Source: Actinoplanes cyaneus (lineage in GTDB: Bacteria > Actinomycetota > Actinomycetes > Mycobacteriales > Micromonosporaceae). Taken from it: DNA of 64,000 nucleotides. The stretch spans positions 39,094 to 103,093 of the forward strand of contig NZ_BOMH01000073.1 in the NCBI RefSeq assembly GCF_016862095.1, read 5' to 3'. Position numbers and translations under genes: made by a program. How positions within the stretch are numbered: position 1 is the stretch's first letter; every line of letters begins with the position of its first letter. Below, one piece after another: positions 35,306-44,238 of the stretch. The notes below the pieces were generated by a model that was not told where the DNA came from, made no database searches, and saw nothing but the letters and a program-made list of their open reading frames with translations.

Positions 35306-36919
35306 ATGGCCGTGCGGCGTTTCAGCATCGGCGCCCGGCTGTCCGGGGCGTTCGCCGGCGTGCTGGTGTTGTTGTTCGCTGTCGCCGCGGTCGCGTTCGC
35401 GACGATCGTCGCGCAGCGGGACGCGGCCACCGACGTACGCCGGCTGGAACTGCTCACCCGGCAGGCCGGCGAGATCAAGACTCATGCGACGACGTTGAAC
35501 GGCTGGCAGGCCGGTTTCATCAACGACATCTACCGTCTCGGCGCCGCCCGGGCGCTCGGCGGGGACTCGGTGGCCTACAAGGCGTGGCAGCAGGAACGCG
35601 ACGCTTTCAAGACCTATCTCGGCCAGGTCGACACCGCGAGCATGACTGCCGCCGAGCGCGACGTCTTCGACACCTTGAACGACGAGCTGGCGGCGTATGT
35701 CGCCATCAACGACAAGGTGGTGGCGGCGTACCGGCCGGGGACCGCGCAGGCGTTGTGGAACGCCGACCAGATCGCGCTGTACGACAGCTGGAACAGCTAC
35801 TACCGGATCATGGTGTCGGCGCAGAAGCTCGCCGCCGCCGTCGACGCCCGCAGCGTGACCGCGGTGCGCTCGTCAGCGGAGGACGCCGCCCGCGCCCAGT
35901 TGATCATCGTGGTGGCCACCGGGCTCGCGCTGGCGCTCGGCGCTGTCTCGGCGTTCCTGGTGACCCGCAGCATCGTACGGCCGGTCGGGTCGGCCCGTGA
36001 CGCGCTGCGCCGCATGGCGGACCGGGATCTGACCGCGCCACCGCCCGCCGACGTCGGCCGTGACGAGCTGACGGAGATGTCAGCCGCGCTGGGGCAGGCG
36101 CTGGTGGCCGTACGCACGATCGTGTCCGACGTGGCTCAGCAGGCGGAGATCCTGACGCGTACGTCGGCCGAGCTCGACGAGGTTTCCGGCGCGTTCGCGA
36201 AGTCGGTCGGTGACACCAGTCAGCAGGCCGAGATGGCGGTCACGGCGGCCGAGGACGTCAATCGCAACGTCGACACCATGGCGGCCGGGTCGCAGGAGAT
36301 GGGCGCCTCGATCGAGGAGATCTCCCGCAACGCCGCGGAGGCCGCGTCGGTGGCGGCGGAGGCGGTGGCCGCCGCGCACTCGGCGAACCAGACGGTCGGC
36401 AACCTGGGCACCTCGTCGTCAGCGATCGGCGACGCGGTGAAGCTGATCACGAGCATCGCCGCGCAGACGAACCTGCTGGCGCTCAACGCGACCATCGAGG
36501 CGGCCCGCGCCGGTGACATGGGCAAGGGCTTCGCCGTGGTGGCCGGTGAGGTCAAGGACCTGGCGCAGGAGAGCGCCCGCGCGGCCGACGAGATCGACTC
36601 GCTGGTGCAGGCCATCCAGGCCGACACGTCGGCGGCGGTCACCGCGATCGAGATGATCGGGGAGGTGGTGAGCCGGATCAGCGACTACCAGACCAGCATC
36701 GCCGGCGCGGTGGAGGAGCAGACCGCCACGACGGGGGAGATGAACCGGGGTGCGACCGCCGCGGCCGGTGGCACGGCCGACATCGCCGAGAGCATCCGGA
36801 CGGTGGCTGCCGCGTCGGCCGCGACCTCGGCCGAGGTGACCCGTTCGAGGGAGGCGGCCGCCGAGTTGAGCCGCATGTCCGCCCAGCTGCGTGACGCGGT
36901 GGGCCAGTTCCGGTACTGA
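35306..36919 (+). CDS. Methyl-accepting chemotaxis protein, 537 aa
   Basis: Membrane helix 1 (AFAGVLVLLFAVAAVAFATI) is followed by a four-helix extracellular sensor of about 150 residues (LLTRQAGEIKTHATTLNGWQ, YAAYRPGTA-like part). Then come helix 2 (LIIVVATGLALALGAVSAFL), a HAMP linker (RSIVRPVGSARDALRRMADR) and a long coiled coil with the conserved hairpin tip IAAQTNLLALNATIEAARAG and FAVVAGEVKDLAQES. Such receptors signal to CheA through CheW. There is no cheA nearby. The start ATG 35306 gives MAVRRFSIGARLSG. The next gene, a nucleoside-type lipoprotein, begins ten bases later, so the pair is an operon and the lipoprotein may present ligand to this receptor. Confidence 0.9.
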   Translation: MAVRRFSIGARLSGAFAGVLVLLFAVAAVAFATIVAQRDAATDVRRLELLTRQAGEIKTHATTLNGWQAGFINDIYRLGAARALGGDSVAYKAWQQERDAFKTYLGQVDTASMTAAERDVFDTLNDELAAYVAINDKVVAAYRPGTAQALWNADQIALYDSWNSYYRIMVSAQKLAAAVDARSVTAVRSSAEDAARAQLIIVVATGLALALGAVSAFLVTRSIVRPVGSARDALRRMADRDLTAPPPADVGRDELTEMSAALGQALVAVRTIVSDVAQQAEILTRTSAELDEVSGAFAKSVGDTSQQAEMAVTAAEDVNRNVDTMAAGSQEMGASIEEISRNAAEAASVAAEAVAAAHSANQTVGNLGTSSSAIGDAVKLITSIAAQTNLLALNATIEAARAGDMGKGFAVVAGEVKDLAQESARAADEIDSLVQAIQADTSAAVTAIEMIGEVVSRISDYQTSIAGAVEEQTATTGEMNRGATAAAGGTADIAESIRTVAAASAATSAEVTRSREAAAELSRMSAQLRDAVGQFRY

Positions 36920-36929
36920 GGACGAGACG

Positions 36930-37973
36930 ATGAGCAGACGTACGACAGTGGGGCTGTTCGCCGCGGCTCTGACGGCGCTGATGACGACGGCGTGCTCGAC
37001 GGTGATGGTTCCGGTGTCGCCGGGTGACTCCTCCGGCCTGGGCCGGGAGACCGTGCGGGTCGGCATCGCCTACGACAGCGCGGGGCGCGGCGACAAGAGC
37101 TTCAACGACGCTGCCGCCGCCGGCATCGACCGGGCCAAGCAGGAACTGCTGGTGGAGGCGGCGGAGGCGAAGACCCAGGCGGAGACCGACGAGGCCCGCG
37201 AGGCCGCGCTGCGGGGTCTGGCCACCGGGGGCAGCAACCCGGTCATCGCTGTCGGTTTCCTGTACGCGGGCGCGATCGGCACGGTCGCCAAGGAGTTCCC
37301 GGACACCCTGTTCGCGATCATCGACGACGACTCGGTCACCGCCGACAACGTGGTGTCGCTGCTCTTCTCTGAGGAGCAGGGCTCCTACCTGGTCGGTGTC
37401 GCGGCGGCGCTGGCGACCCGGCGCAACCGGGTCGGTTTCGTCGGCGGGGTCGACGTCGCCCTGATCCACAAGTTCGAGGCCGGGTACGTCGCCGGCGTGC
37501 ACAGTGTCGACCCGGGCATCCGGGTGGACGTGCGCTACCTGACCAAGCCGCCCGACTTCGGCGGGTTCGGCGCTCCGGCCAAGGGCAAGACCGCCGCGGC
37601 GCGCCTGATCGCCGACGGCGCGGACGTCGTCTACGCGGCAGCCGGCGGCTCCGGCACCGGGGTGTTCGACGCCGTAGCGGCCGCCGGCAACACCTGGGCG
37701 ATCGGGGTCGACTCCGACCAGTACGCCACCGCGTCCGAGGCGGTGCGCCCACGCATCCTCACCTCGATGCTCAAGCGCGTCGACAACGGGGTCTTCCAGG
37801 AGATCCAAGCGTTCGTCAAGGGCGACCGGGCCGGCGGCAAGAAGCGTTACGACCTGAAGGTGGACGGCGTCGGCTACGCCACCTCGAACAGCAAACTCGG
37901 CCCGTACCGCTCCGGCATGGACAAGGCGCGCTACCGCGTCCTGGCCGGCGCGGTGAAGGTGCCGGTGTCCTGA
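36930..37973 (+). CDS. BMP/PnrA-family substrate-binding lipoprotein, 347 aa
   Basis: A lipobox (LMTTAC at about residue 24) marks a lipoprotein anchored outside the membrane. The mature protein has the Bmp/PnrA pattern: VGIAYDSAGRGDKSFNDAAA, NPVIAVGFLYAG, EEQGSYLVGVAAAL, GFVGGVDVALIHKFEAGYVA, YAAAGGSGTGVFDA and GVDSDQYATA. Family members bind purine nucleosides for an ABC importer. Here no ABC permease or ATPase is adjacent; the partner is the chemoreceptor ten bases upstream. The gene ends in a hairpin that contains its stop codon. Confidence 0.9.
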   Translation: MSRRTTVGLFAAALTALMTTACSTVMVPVSPGDSSGLGRETVRVGIAYDSAGRGDKSFNDAAAAGIDRAKQELLVEAAEAKTQAETDEAREAALRGLATGGSNPVIAVGFLYAGAIGTVAKEFPDTLFAIIDDDSVTADNVVSLLFSEEQGSYLVGVAAALATRRNRVGFVGGVDVALIHKFEAGYVAGVHSVDPGIRVDVRYLTKPPDFGGFGAPAKGKTAAARLIADGADVVYAAAGGSGTGVFDAVAAAGNTWAIGVDSDQYATASEAVRPRILTSMLKRVDNGVFQEIQAFVKGDRAGGKKRYDLKVDGVGYATSNSKLGPYRSGMDKARYRVLAGAVKVPVS

Positions 37974-37990
37974 CCCGCGGGGACACCGGC
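37961..37990. terminator. Hairpin over the stop codon of the lipoprotein gene
   Basis: GCCGGTGTCC at 37961-37970 and GGACACCGGC at 37981-37990 pair perfectly across a ten-base loop that contains the TGA. It serves as terminator between convergent genes. Confidence 0.65.
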
Positions 37991-37999
37991 AGTGAACGG

Positions 38000-38836
38000 T
38001 CAGGCCGGCACGTTCCACTTCTGGCCGGCGCCGCCGGTGCAGGTCCACAGCTGGGTCACGGTGAAGTCGGCGGAGGAGCCGCCGGCCAGGTCGAGGCACT
38101 TGCCGGCGTTCGGGTTCACCAGGTCGCGGCCGCTGCTGTGCACCCATTGCTGCGCGGCCGTGCCGTTGCAGTCCCAGAGCTGCACCCTGGTGCCGTCAGC
38201 CGTGCCGGCCGCCGAGACATCAAGACACTTTCCCGCGGTACGGATGGTGCCGTCACCGGGCAGCGTCCATTGCTGGGTGGCGTCGCCGACGCAGGAGTAC
38301 AGGTCGACGGCCGTGCCGTTGGCGGTGTTCCCGGCGGCCGCGCCGATGCATTTGCCGGCCAGCCCGGTGATCGGACCGGTCCGGGTCCCGCCGCCGCCGT
38401 TGTTGCCGGAGGTGACGAACTTCCAGGTCACGCTCAGCACGCCCGGGGTCGTCGCCGGGTCGGTGGAGGCGAACTGGCCGAACGCCGCCTGGCTCAGGTC
38501 GATGTGCGCGGCGTCGCAGGACGGGCACTTGTCACGCACCGGCACCGTGATGGTCTTGCCGTTGTAGGTCACCTGCACGGAGATGCCCTGGCACAGCGGG
38601 TCGTTGTTCGGATTGGCCGTGGTCCAGAACGTGTGCGAGACGGCGACCAGCATCTCGGTCGCCGCGTTGATCGGGGTGCCGCACGCGCCGTACCCGCTGT
38701 CGTTGTAGTAGGTGGCCGGCCCGGTGAAGGTCTGGCCGACGGGTACGGCGGCGGCCGCGGTGGCGGGCAGCAGCAGGGCGGCCGCGGCCGCGAGAACAGC
38801 GAGAATGCGCATCGGGGTACGTGGGGATGAACTCAT
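38000..38836 (-). CDS. Secreted expansin-like (DPBB) protein with ricin-type lectin tail, 278 aa
   Basis: A signal peptide (ILAVLAAAAALLLPATAAAA) is followed by a double-psi beta-barrel domain of about 110 residues: GPATYYNDSGYGACGTP, MLVAVSHTFW, VRDKCPSCDAAHIDLSQAAF. These are the marks shared by RlpA, barwin and microbial expansins, including the catalytic-type Asp. The expansin CBM63 is replaced by a ricin-B lectin (CBM13) with three QxW-type repeats (TQQWTLPG, AQQWVHSS, GQKWNVPA). It probably loosens or binds plant or microbial cell walls. Either of two ATGs (38836 or 38812) could start it. It converges on the lipoprotein gene. Confidence 0.85.
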   Translation of the reverse strand: MSSSPRTPMRILAVLAAAAALLLPATAAAAVPVGQTFTGPATYYNDSGYGACGTPINAATEMLVAVSHTFWTTANPNNDPLCQGISVQVTYNGKTITVPVRDKCPSCDAAHIDLSQAAFGQFASTDPATTPGVLSVTWKFVTSGNNGGGGTRTGPITGLAGKCIGAAAGNTANGTAVDLYSCVGDATQQWTLPGDGTIRTAGKCLDVSAAGTADGTRVQLWDCNGTAAQQWVHSSGRDLVNPNAGKCLDLAGGSSADFTVTQLWTCTGGAGQKWNVPA

Positions 38837-38969
38837 GGGGGATCCGTCCGTCTCGTTCCGAAACCCTGCGGCGAGCGGCGCGACGCCTGTAGATATCCAA
38901 GTTGGTCAAAGCCGCAAGGGCAAGAAGGTTTCCTAAGAATTCCGGAGGACCGCCGAGGAACGGTGGCTC

Positions 38970-40109
38970 TCAGGAGCGGTAGAGGACGTTCGGGGACCGG
39001 GGCGGACCGGCCTGCCAGCCCACGGCCCACAGGACGGTGCCCGCGGGATCGCTGGTCGCACCGGCGAGCGGGGTCGCCGAGGCGATCTCCCCCTGCGGAC
39101 GGACCGGCCCGCTCGGCCCGCCCGGCGGCGCGATCGAGGCGTCGGCCCGGAACGCCTGGCCGGTCCAGCGCTCGACGTGGCCGGACTTGAGACCGGTCAC
39201 GGTGCTGCGGTAGCCGAACGTCCACACGCCCGACTTCGACGCGACGATCTCGGTCACCGCCGACCCGTCCGCACTGCTCTCGGTCCGCCACCCGGTCGCC
39301 GTCCGATGCAGCACCAGCGGTACGCAGACCAGCGGCGTGACACAGTCCGCCCCGGCTGCCCAGACGTCGCCCGCCGCGGCGGCGACGCTGTTCAGCACAC
39401 TCTTACCGGTGACCGGGACGTCCACCCGCGTCCAGGCCGTGCCGTCGAAGTGCAGAACGGTCGCCGGTGAGCCGACCGCCCAGACGTCGCCGCCCGCGGT
39501 CGTGCCGACCGACGTCAACTCGACACCGGGCAGGTCCGGGGTGGGGGAGACCGCCCAGACCCCGCCCGTCCGGTGCAGGACGAGGGGCCGGCTCACCCCG
39601 TCCGCCTCGGTGTGCCCGACCGCCCAGGAGCCGTCGATGTCGTCCAGGTTGCTCTCCACGCCGGCCGGCGCAGCCGGGACCGGCACGGAGGTCCACGCCG
39701 TACCGTCGAAATGCATGATCACCGCGGTGGTCGGCCGCGGGGCGCCCGGCGCGTCGTCGTCGCCGCTGCCGACCGCCCAGACGTCGTCGGACGCGAGCGC
39801 GTCGACCCCGGTCAGGTAGGTCGGCTGGGAGAGCTCCGGCGGCGGTACGAGGGTCCACGCCTGCCCGTTCCAGTGGACCGTGAACGGGCCCTCCGCCTGG
39901 CTGTTCCACCAGGTCCCGACCGCCCACACGTCGTCGGGCGCGGCCATCGCCACGTCCTGCAGCACGGTGTTCGTCGCGCCCGGGGGCAAGGGGACCGGCG
40001 GTGGCAGGTGCCAGGCGGGTACGGCCGCGCCGGCGCTGCCGGTGGGAGCCAGCGTCGCGGCGACGGCGAGGCCGGCGGTGACGAGCGAGCGGGCGAGGTG
40101 CGTACCCAT
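38970..40109 (-). CDS. Secreted repeat protein with WAVG motifs, 379 aa
   Basis: GAAAGGACG nine bases before ATG 40109 and a signal peptide (SLVTAGLAVAATLAPTGSAG) fix the start. The mature protein repeats a unit of about 45 residues. Each unit has a DDVWAVG core (PDDVWAVGTWW, SDDVWAVGSGD, GGDVWAVGSPA, AGDVWAAGADC) followed by a HFDGTAWT or HWNGQAWT element, as in secreted beta-propeller proteins of actinomycetes. Seven or so units are present. No catalytic residues are visible, so a binding or scaffold role is likely. It lies 94 bp downstream of the SARP-type regulator gene on the same strand and may be its target or partner. Confidence 0.7.
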   Translation of the reverse strand: MGTHLARSLVTAGLAVAATLAPTGSAGAAVPAWHLPPPVPLPPGATNTVLQDVAMAAPDDVWAVGTWWNSQAEGPFTVHWNGQAWTLVPPPELSQPTYLTGVDALASDDVWAVGSGDDDAPGAPRPTTAVIMHFDGTAWTSVPVPAAPAGVESNLDDIDGSWAVGHTEADGVSRPLVLHRTGGVWAVSPTPDLPGVELTSVGTTAGGDVWAVGSPATVLHFDGTAWTRVDVPVTGKSVLNSVAAAAGDVWAAGADCVTPLVCVPLVLHRTATGWRTESSADGSAVTEIVASKSGVWTFGYRSTVTGLKSGHVERWTGQAFRADASIAPPGGPSGPVRPQGEIASATPLAGATSDPAGTVLWAVGWQAGPPRSPNVLYRS

Positions 40110-40203
40110 GAGGAACGTCCTTTCGGTGAAGGTGACTGCGACCCATCGTCTGACCCCGCGCGGGCCGGCACAGGTCCGCCGCCTACCACCGTTGTCGCGG
40201 CGG

Positions 40204-43200
40204 CTACCCAGATTCCGCGGCGAAGGCGGCGAGAGCGCCCCGCCGCCCGGCCCCGGTCTTGGCCAGCAGGCTCGCGACGTGCTTCTCGACGGTCCGCGAG
40301 GACAGGTAGAGGTGGTCACCGATCTGCTGGTTGGTCAGACCGGCGACGACCAGGTCCAGCACCTCGTGCTCGCGGACGGTCACACCGTGGCGCCGCAGCC
40401 GGGGCGGGAGCGCGGCGCTGCCCCGGCGATGCTGCGGCACCGGCGCGCCGGCCTGCCGCATGAGAGCACGGCAGGCCCGGGCCACATGCGGCGCGGCGTC
40501 GTGGAAGTAGGCGTCGGCGGTGCGCAGCCAGGCCGCCGGATCGCCCCACCCGCCGTCCAGCGCCTCCTGAGCGACCAGCCGCAGTCCGAGGTGATGGGCG
40601 AGCGGATACGGCGCGGAGACCTCCACGAAGCGGGTCACCGCACGGCCCGCGTCGCCGCCGCGGCCCGCCCGGCCGTGCACGAACGCCTCGGCGAGCACCA
40701 GGAACTGCCGATTCCAGGCAGCCTCGTGCTGCGCCGACCCGGCGAACGCCGCGCACTCGGCGGCGCCGGCGCGTCCGCTGCGGACGGCCAGGAGCAAGTG
40801 CGGGCCGTGGATCAGCGACAGGTACGGCGTCGGCTGCCGCGCCTCCCGCGCGCTCGCCTCGTCCAACTCGGCGAGCGCGGCCTCGTGCTCCTCGTGCAGC
40901 AGGTGGCAGAACGCCGCACCGAGCCCGTGCGTCGCCGAGGAGAAGTCGTCGTCCTCCCCGCCGAGCTCCGCGAACCGGGCCAGCAGCGTCGCCAGTTCCG
41001 ACCGCCGGGCCCGGTGCCCGGCGACGATCGCCCGGACACCGACCGCGATCTGCTGGGTCAGGGTCAGCCGCAGCCGCCCGGCGGTCTCCTCGCAGTGGCG
41101 GGCGTCGGCGTCCGCCGCCTGGAACTCGCCTCGGCACAGCCGCAGCACGGACAGTTCGAGCCGGATGTCGAGCGCCGTGGTGACCGCGCCGGCCTCGGTG
41201 GCCAGGGCCAGCGCCTCACGCAGCCGGCTGTCGTCGGCATACCGGATGCCGTGCCCGGCGCCCAGGTTGTAGAGCAGGCTGATCCGCCAGGTCAGCAGGT
41301 GATGCTCGGTGGCGATCGCCAGCCCGCGCTCGTAGAGAGCGTCGGCCTCGGCCAGGTCGCGCAGGCGGGCACGGCGGCCCAGCGTCTTCAGCGCGCTGCA
41401 CGACACGTCCGGCAGGCCGGCCGCCTGCGCCCCGCGCAGCGCCCGCTCGGCCAGCACGATCGTGGCGGTCAGCCGGTCCGGGGTGGCAGGATCGCCGAAC
41501 ACCAGCTGCGCCTCGATCGCGTCCATCCGGGCGGTGAGGCCGGGATCGGGCAGGTCCCCGGCGCCGCGCCGGGCGGCGGCGAGCGCCTGCGCGCCCTGCG
41601 ACCAGTGGCCGGCGGCGACAGCGACGTGCGCCACCTGCAGGTGGATGCGGGCCGGCCAGGGCGGTGCGGCCCGCTGGTCGAGGCTTTCCCCCATCGCGTA
41701 CGCGTCGGTGACCCGCCCGGCGATCGCGTACGCGTCGACCAGCGCCTCCCGCACCTGCAACGCGGTCTCCCCGGTCCCGTCACCGGCCAGCAGCCCGTGG
41801 GCCCGTTCCAGCAGTGTGATCGCCGTCGACACGGCGCCCTGCCCGATCGCCTCCCGCCCGGCTCGCGCGAAGTGCCCGGCCGCGAGCACCGGCTCCCCGG
41901 CCACACTCCACAGCGTTCCGGCGAGCCGGCTGGTGTCGTCGTCACGTGACCCCGGGGAACCGGCGAGGGCTTGCGCGGCACGCCTTGCCAGTGCGGCGCG
42001 TTCCAGCGGCAGCGGCAGGGCCAGCAGGGACTCGGCGGTGAGCATGTGCCGGAACGCGTACCACTGCGGGTCGTCCTCGGGCACCACCAGCTGACTGTCG
42101 ACCGCCTCGCGCAGACAGGCGATCAGGTCCGGCCCGGGCACGCCGGCCGCGGCTCCGGCGGCCACCGCGGGGAACCGCCTTCCGAACAGGGCGGCGGCCT
42201 GCAGCAGCGCGGCAGCCGGGCGGCTGAGCCGGTTCGTGCGGCCCACCAGGGTGGTCCGCAGGCTCGCCGGTACGGCGTCCGGGACCGGCCCGGTGATCGC
42301 CCACCCGGCACCGGTCCACGCCAGCACCCCGTCGGCGACCATCGCGGCGAGCAACTCCTCGACGTGCAGCGGCACACCGTCGGCCGTGGCGCGGAGCCGG
42401 TCGAGCACCGGGACGGGCACGGCGCCGGCGTCCACCCCGAGGCAGCCTGCGGCCAGATCACCCACCTGATCGTCGTCGAGTCGGCACAGCTCGGCGACGG
42501 TGGCGGCCCGCCTGTTCTGAGCGGCGCGGATCAGGTGTTGCGCCGCGCCGGGCGTGTCCCGGCTGGTCCCCATCACCAGCAGCCGTTCCCGCCCGAGGTT
42601 GTCGATCAGGTAGTCGACCACGGCGAGGGTGTCCGCGTCGGCGTCGTGCAGGTCCTCGACGATCAGCATGCAGCCGTGCGGCCGGCCCACGGTGACGAGC
42701 AGCCGCAGCACCGCCTCGGCGAGCACCACCAGCGAATGGTCCGAGGCCGGGGCACGTTCGCCGCGCCACTCCGGGACCAGCATCGACAACGCCGGCCGGT
42801 ACGGCGCCAGCTCCGGGCCCGCCGGTGGACCGTCCCGCCGCAGCACCGACAGCAGCGCCTCGGCCAGCGCCCGGAACTGCGCCTCGGGGTTCGCGGCCCG
42901 TCCCCGCAGCACGGTGAGGCCGGCCTGCTCGGCGAGCCTGGCGGACTCCGTGGCGAGGCGGGACTTCCCGATGCCGGGCTCCCCGAGCACGAACACCGCC
43001 CCGCCGCGGCCCCGGCTCGCCGCGTCGACCGCGGCCCGTACCGTCGCCAGTTCGTCCGTCCGGCCGACCACGGGCGTGCCGGTCAGCCGCACCAGGCCCG
43101 GCCGGGGCGGCTCCGGGCTGGACGGCAAGGCTCGTACGGTGACGGAAGGCCGCGGTGGTTCCAGCGCCGGGTCCTGCCGCAGGATCGCCGTCTCCAGCGC

Positions 43201-43908
43201 CCGCAGCTCCCCGCTGGGCAGGATGCCCAGCTCGTCGGCGAGGGTGAGGCGCAGCCGGCGGTAGCCCTCCAGCGCGTCGGCCTGCCGCCCGCTGCGGTAC
43301 AGGGCGAGGATCAGCTGACCCTGCAGCCGCTCGTCCAGCGGGTTCTGCGGTGCCAGCCGCTGCAGCTCGGGCAGGACACCGGCGTGCTCACCCAGCTCCA
43401 GCCGCGCGTCCATCAGCAGGTGCGTGCCGCGCAGGAAGAGGCCGCCGAGGCGCTGGGCGGCCTCGTCGAGCCGGGGGATGCCGGTGAGGCCGCCGAGCGG
43501 TTCGCCGCGCCACAGCGCGCGTGCCCGTCCGGCGAGCCGGGCCCGGTCGGCGGGCCTGTCCGCCCTCTCCGCCTGATCGATCAGGTCAGCGGCGAGCTCG
43601 GCGTCGACCGACCCCGGCGGCAGCACCAGCAGGTAGCCCGGAGGCCGGGCGACGACGGCCTGCCGCCCGCCGAGCAGCGCCCGCAGGTACGAGATGTGCC
43701 GTTGCAGCGTGTTGGTGCTGACCGAGCCGGCGGCCTCACCCCAGACGACGTCGGTGAGCTGGTCGGCGGAGACGACCCGGCGGTGGTCGAGGGCGAGCAC
43801 CGCCAGTATCGCCTTGCGGCGCAGGCCGGTGACCTGCTGATCGATGCCGCCGAGCGTGATGCCGACGGGGCCGAGTAGTCGTACCTGCGCGTCGGTGTCC
43901 TCGCTCAC
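40204..43908 (-). CDS. SARP/BTAD-AAA-TPR regulator with C-terminal LuxR HTH, 1234 aa
   Basis: Order of domains: an OmpR-type winged helix (residues 8-95, VRLLGPVGITLGG, LRRKAILAVLAL, GYLLVLPPGS), a BTAD helical region (97-245), a STAND/AAA ATPase with Walker A GEPGIGKS (309-316) and Walker B-like CMLIVEDLHD (around 400), a long TPR-like helical region, and a LuxR HTH in the last 60 residues (VREHEVLDLVVAGLTNQQIG, SSRTVEKHVASLLAKTG). AfsR-type activators have the first three parts and LAL-type regulators the last three. This protein has both DNA-binding ends. It is a cytoplasmic transcription activator driven by ATP binding. No biosynthetic cluster is visible beside it. Confidence 0.9.
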   Translation of the reverse strand: MSEDTDAQVRLLGPVGITLGGIDQQVTGLRRKAILAVLALDHRRVVSADQLTDVVWGEAAGSVSTNTLQRHISYLRALLGGRQAVVARPPGYLLVLPPGSVDAELAADLIDQAERADRPADRARLAGRARALWRGEPLGGLTGIPRLDEAAQRLGGLFLRGTHLLMDARLELGEHAGVLPELQRLAPQNPLDERLQGQLILALYRSGRQADALEGYRRLRLTLADELGILPSGELRALETAILRQDPALEPPRPSVTVRALPSSPEPPRPGLVRLTGTPVVGRTDELATVRAAVDAASRGRGGAVFVLGEPGIGKSRLATESARLAEQAGLTVLRGRAANPEAQFRALAEALLSVLRRDGPPAGPELAPYRPALSMLVPEWRGERAPASDHSLVVLAEAVLRLLVTVGRPHGCMLIVEDLHDADADTLAVVDYLIDNLGRERLLVMGTSRDTPGAAQHLIRAAQNRRAATVAELCRLDDDQVGDLAAGCLGVDAGAVPVPVLDRLRATADGVPLHVEELLAAMVADGVLAWTGAGWAITGPVPDAVPASLRTTLVGRTNRLSRPAAALLQAAALFGRRFPAVAAGAAAGVPGPDLIACLREAVDSQLVVPEDDPQWYAFRHMLTAESLLALPLPLERAALARRAAQALAGSPGSRDDDTSRLAGTLWSVAGEPVLAAGHFARAGREAIGQGAVSTAITLLERAHGLLAGDGTGETALQVREALVDAYAIAGRVTDAYAMGESLDQRAAPPWPARIHLQVAHVAVAAGHWSQGAQALAAARRGAGDLPDPGLTARMDAIEAQLVFGDPATPDRLTATIVLAERALRGAQAAGLPDVSCSALKTLGRRARLRDLAEADALYERGLAIATEHHLLTWRISLLYNLGAGHGIRYADDSRLREALALATEAGAVTTALDIRLELSVLRLCRGEFQAADADARHCEETAGRLRLTLTQQIAVGVRAIVAGHRARRSELATLLARFAELGGEDDDFSSATHGLGAAFCHLLHEEHEAALAELDEASAREARQPTPYLSLIHGPHLLLAVRSGRAGAAECAAFAGSAQHEAAWNRQFLVLAEAFVHGRAGRGGDAGRAVTRFVEVSAPYPLAHHLGLRLVAQEALDGGWGDPAAWLRTADAYFHDAAPHVARACRALMRQAGAPVPQHRRGSAALPPRLRRHGVTVREHEVLDLVVAGLTNQQIGDHLYLSSRTVEKHVASLLAKTGAGRRGALAAFAAESG

Positions 43909-44238
43909 CCGGGCAGGGTAGCCACGGCGCCGGTTCGATGTCAGTCAATATCATGACCGTGCGCGGGGTATCAGCGTGTCGCCGGCCTTAGGCTCCAGCC
44001 CGTGCAGCTACTGCCTCACCAGCCGCTCCAGCGGGTGCTGCCGACCGCCGGGCAGAGGCGAAGCCAAGCGCGTTGTCTGCGGCAGATCGGTAAGCACGGC
44101 GGCGCGGGGTTCCGGCTGGTCGCCGCCGTGGCTGTGACCGCCGCATCACCACGATGAGCACCAGCCGGGCCCGGCAGCGGAGGCGTGGGCCGGATGCGGC
44201 CTATGACGCGACGGATAACAGACCTATGATTTACGACC
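43909..44238. other. Divergent promoter region of the SARP regulator and the SGNH-amidase gene
   Basis: About 330 bp without a supported gene. CTATGACGCG and ATAACAGACCTATG near 44200-44225 are comparatively A/T-rich and may be the promoter of the SGNH-amidase gene. No strong hairpin or clear operator was found. Confidence 0.4.

Noticed and set aside
39880..43878. Two plus-strand open frames of 689 and 635 codons opposite the SARP-type regulator
   Set aside because: Antisense shadows of the regulator gene, without domain signals.
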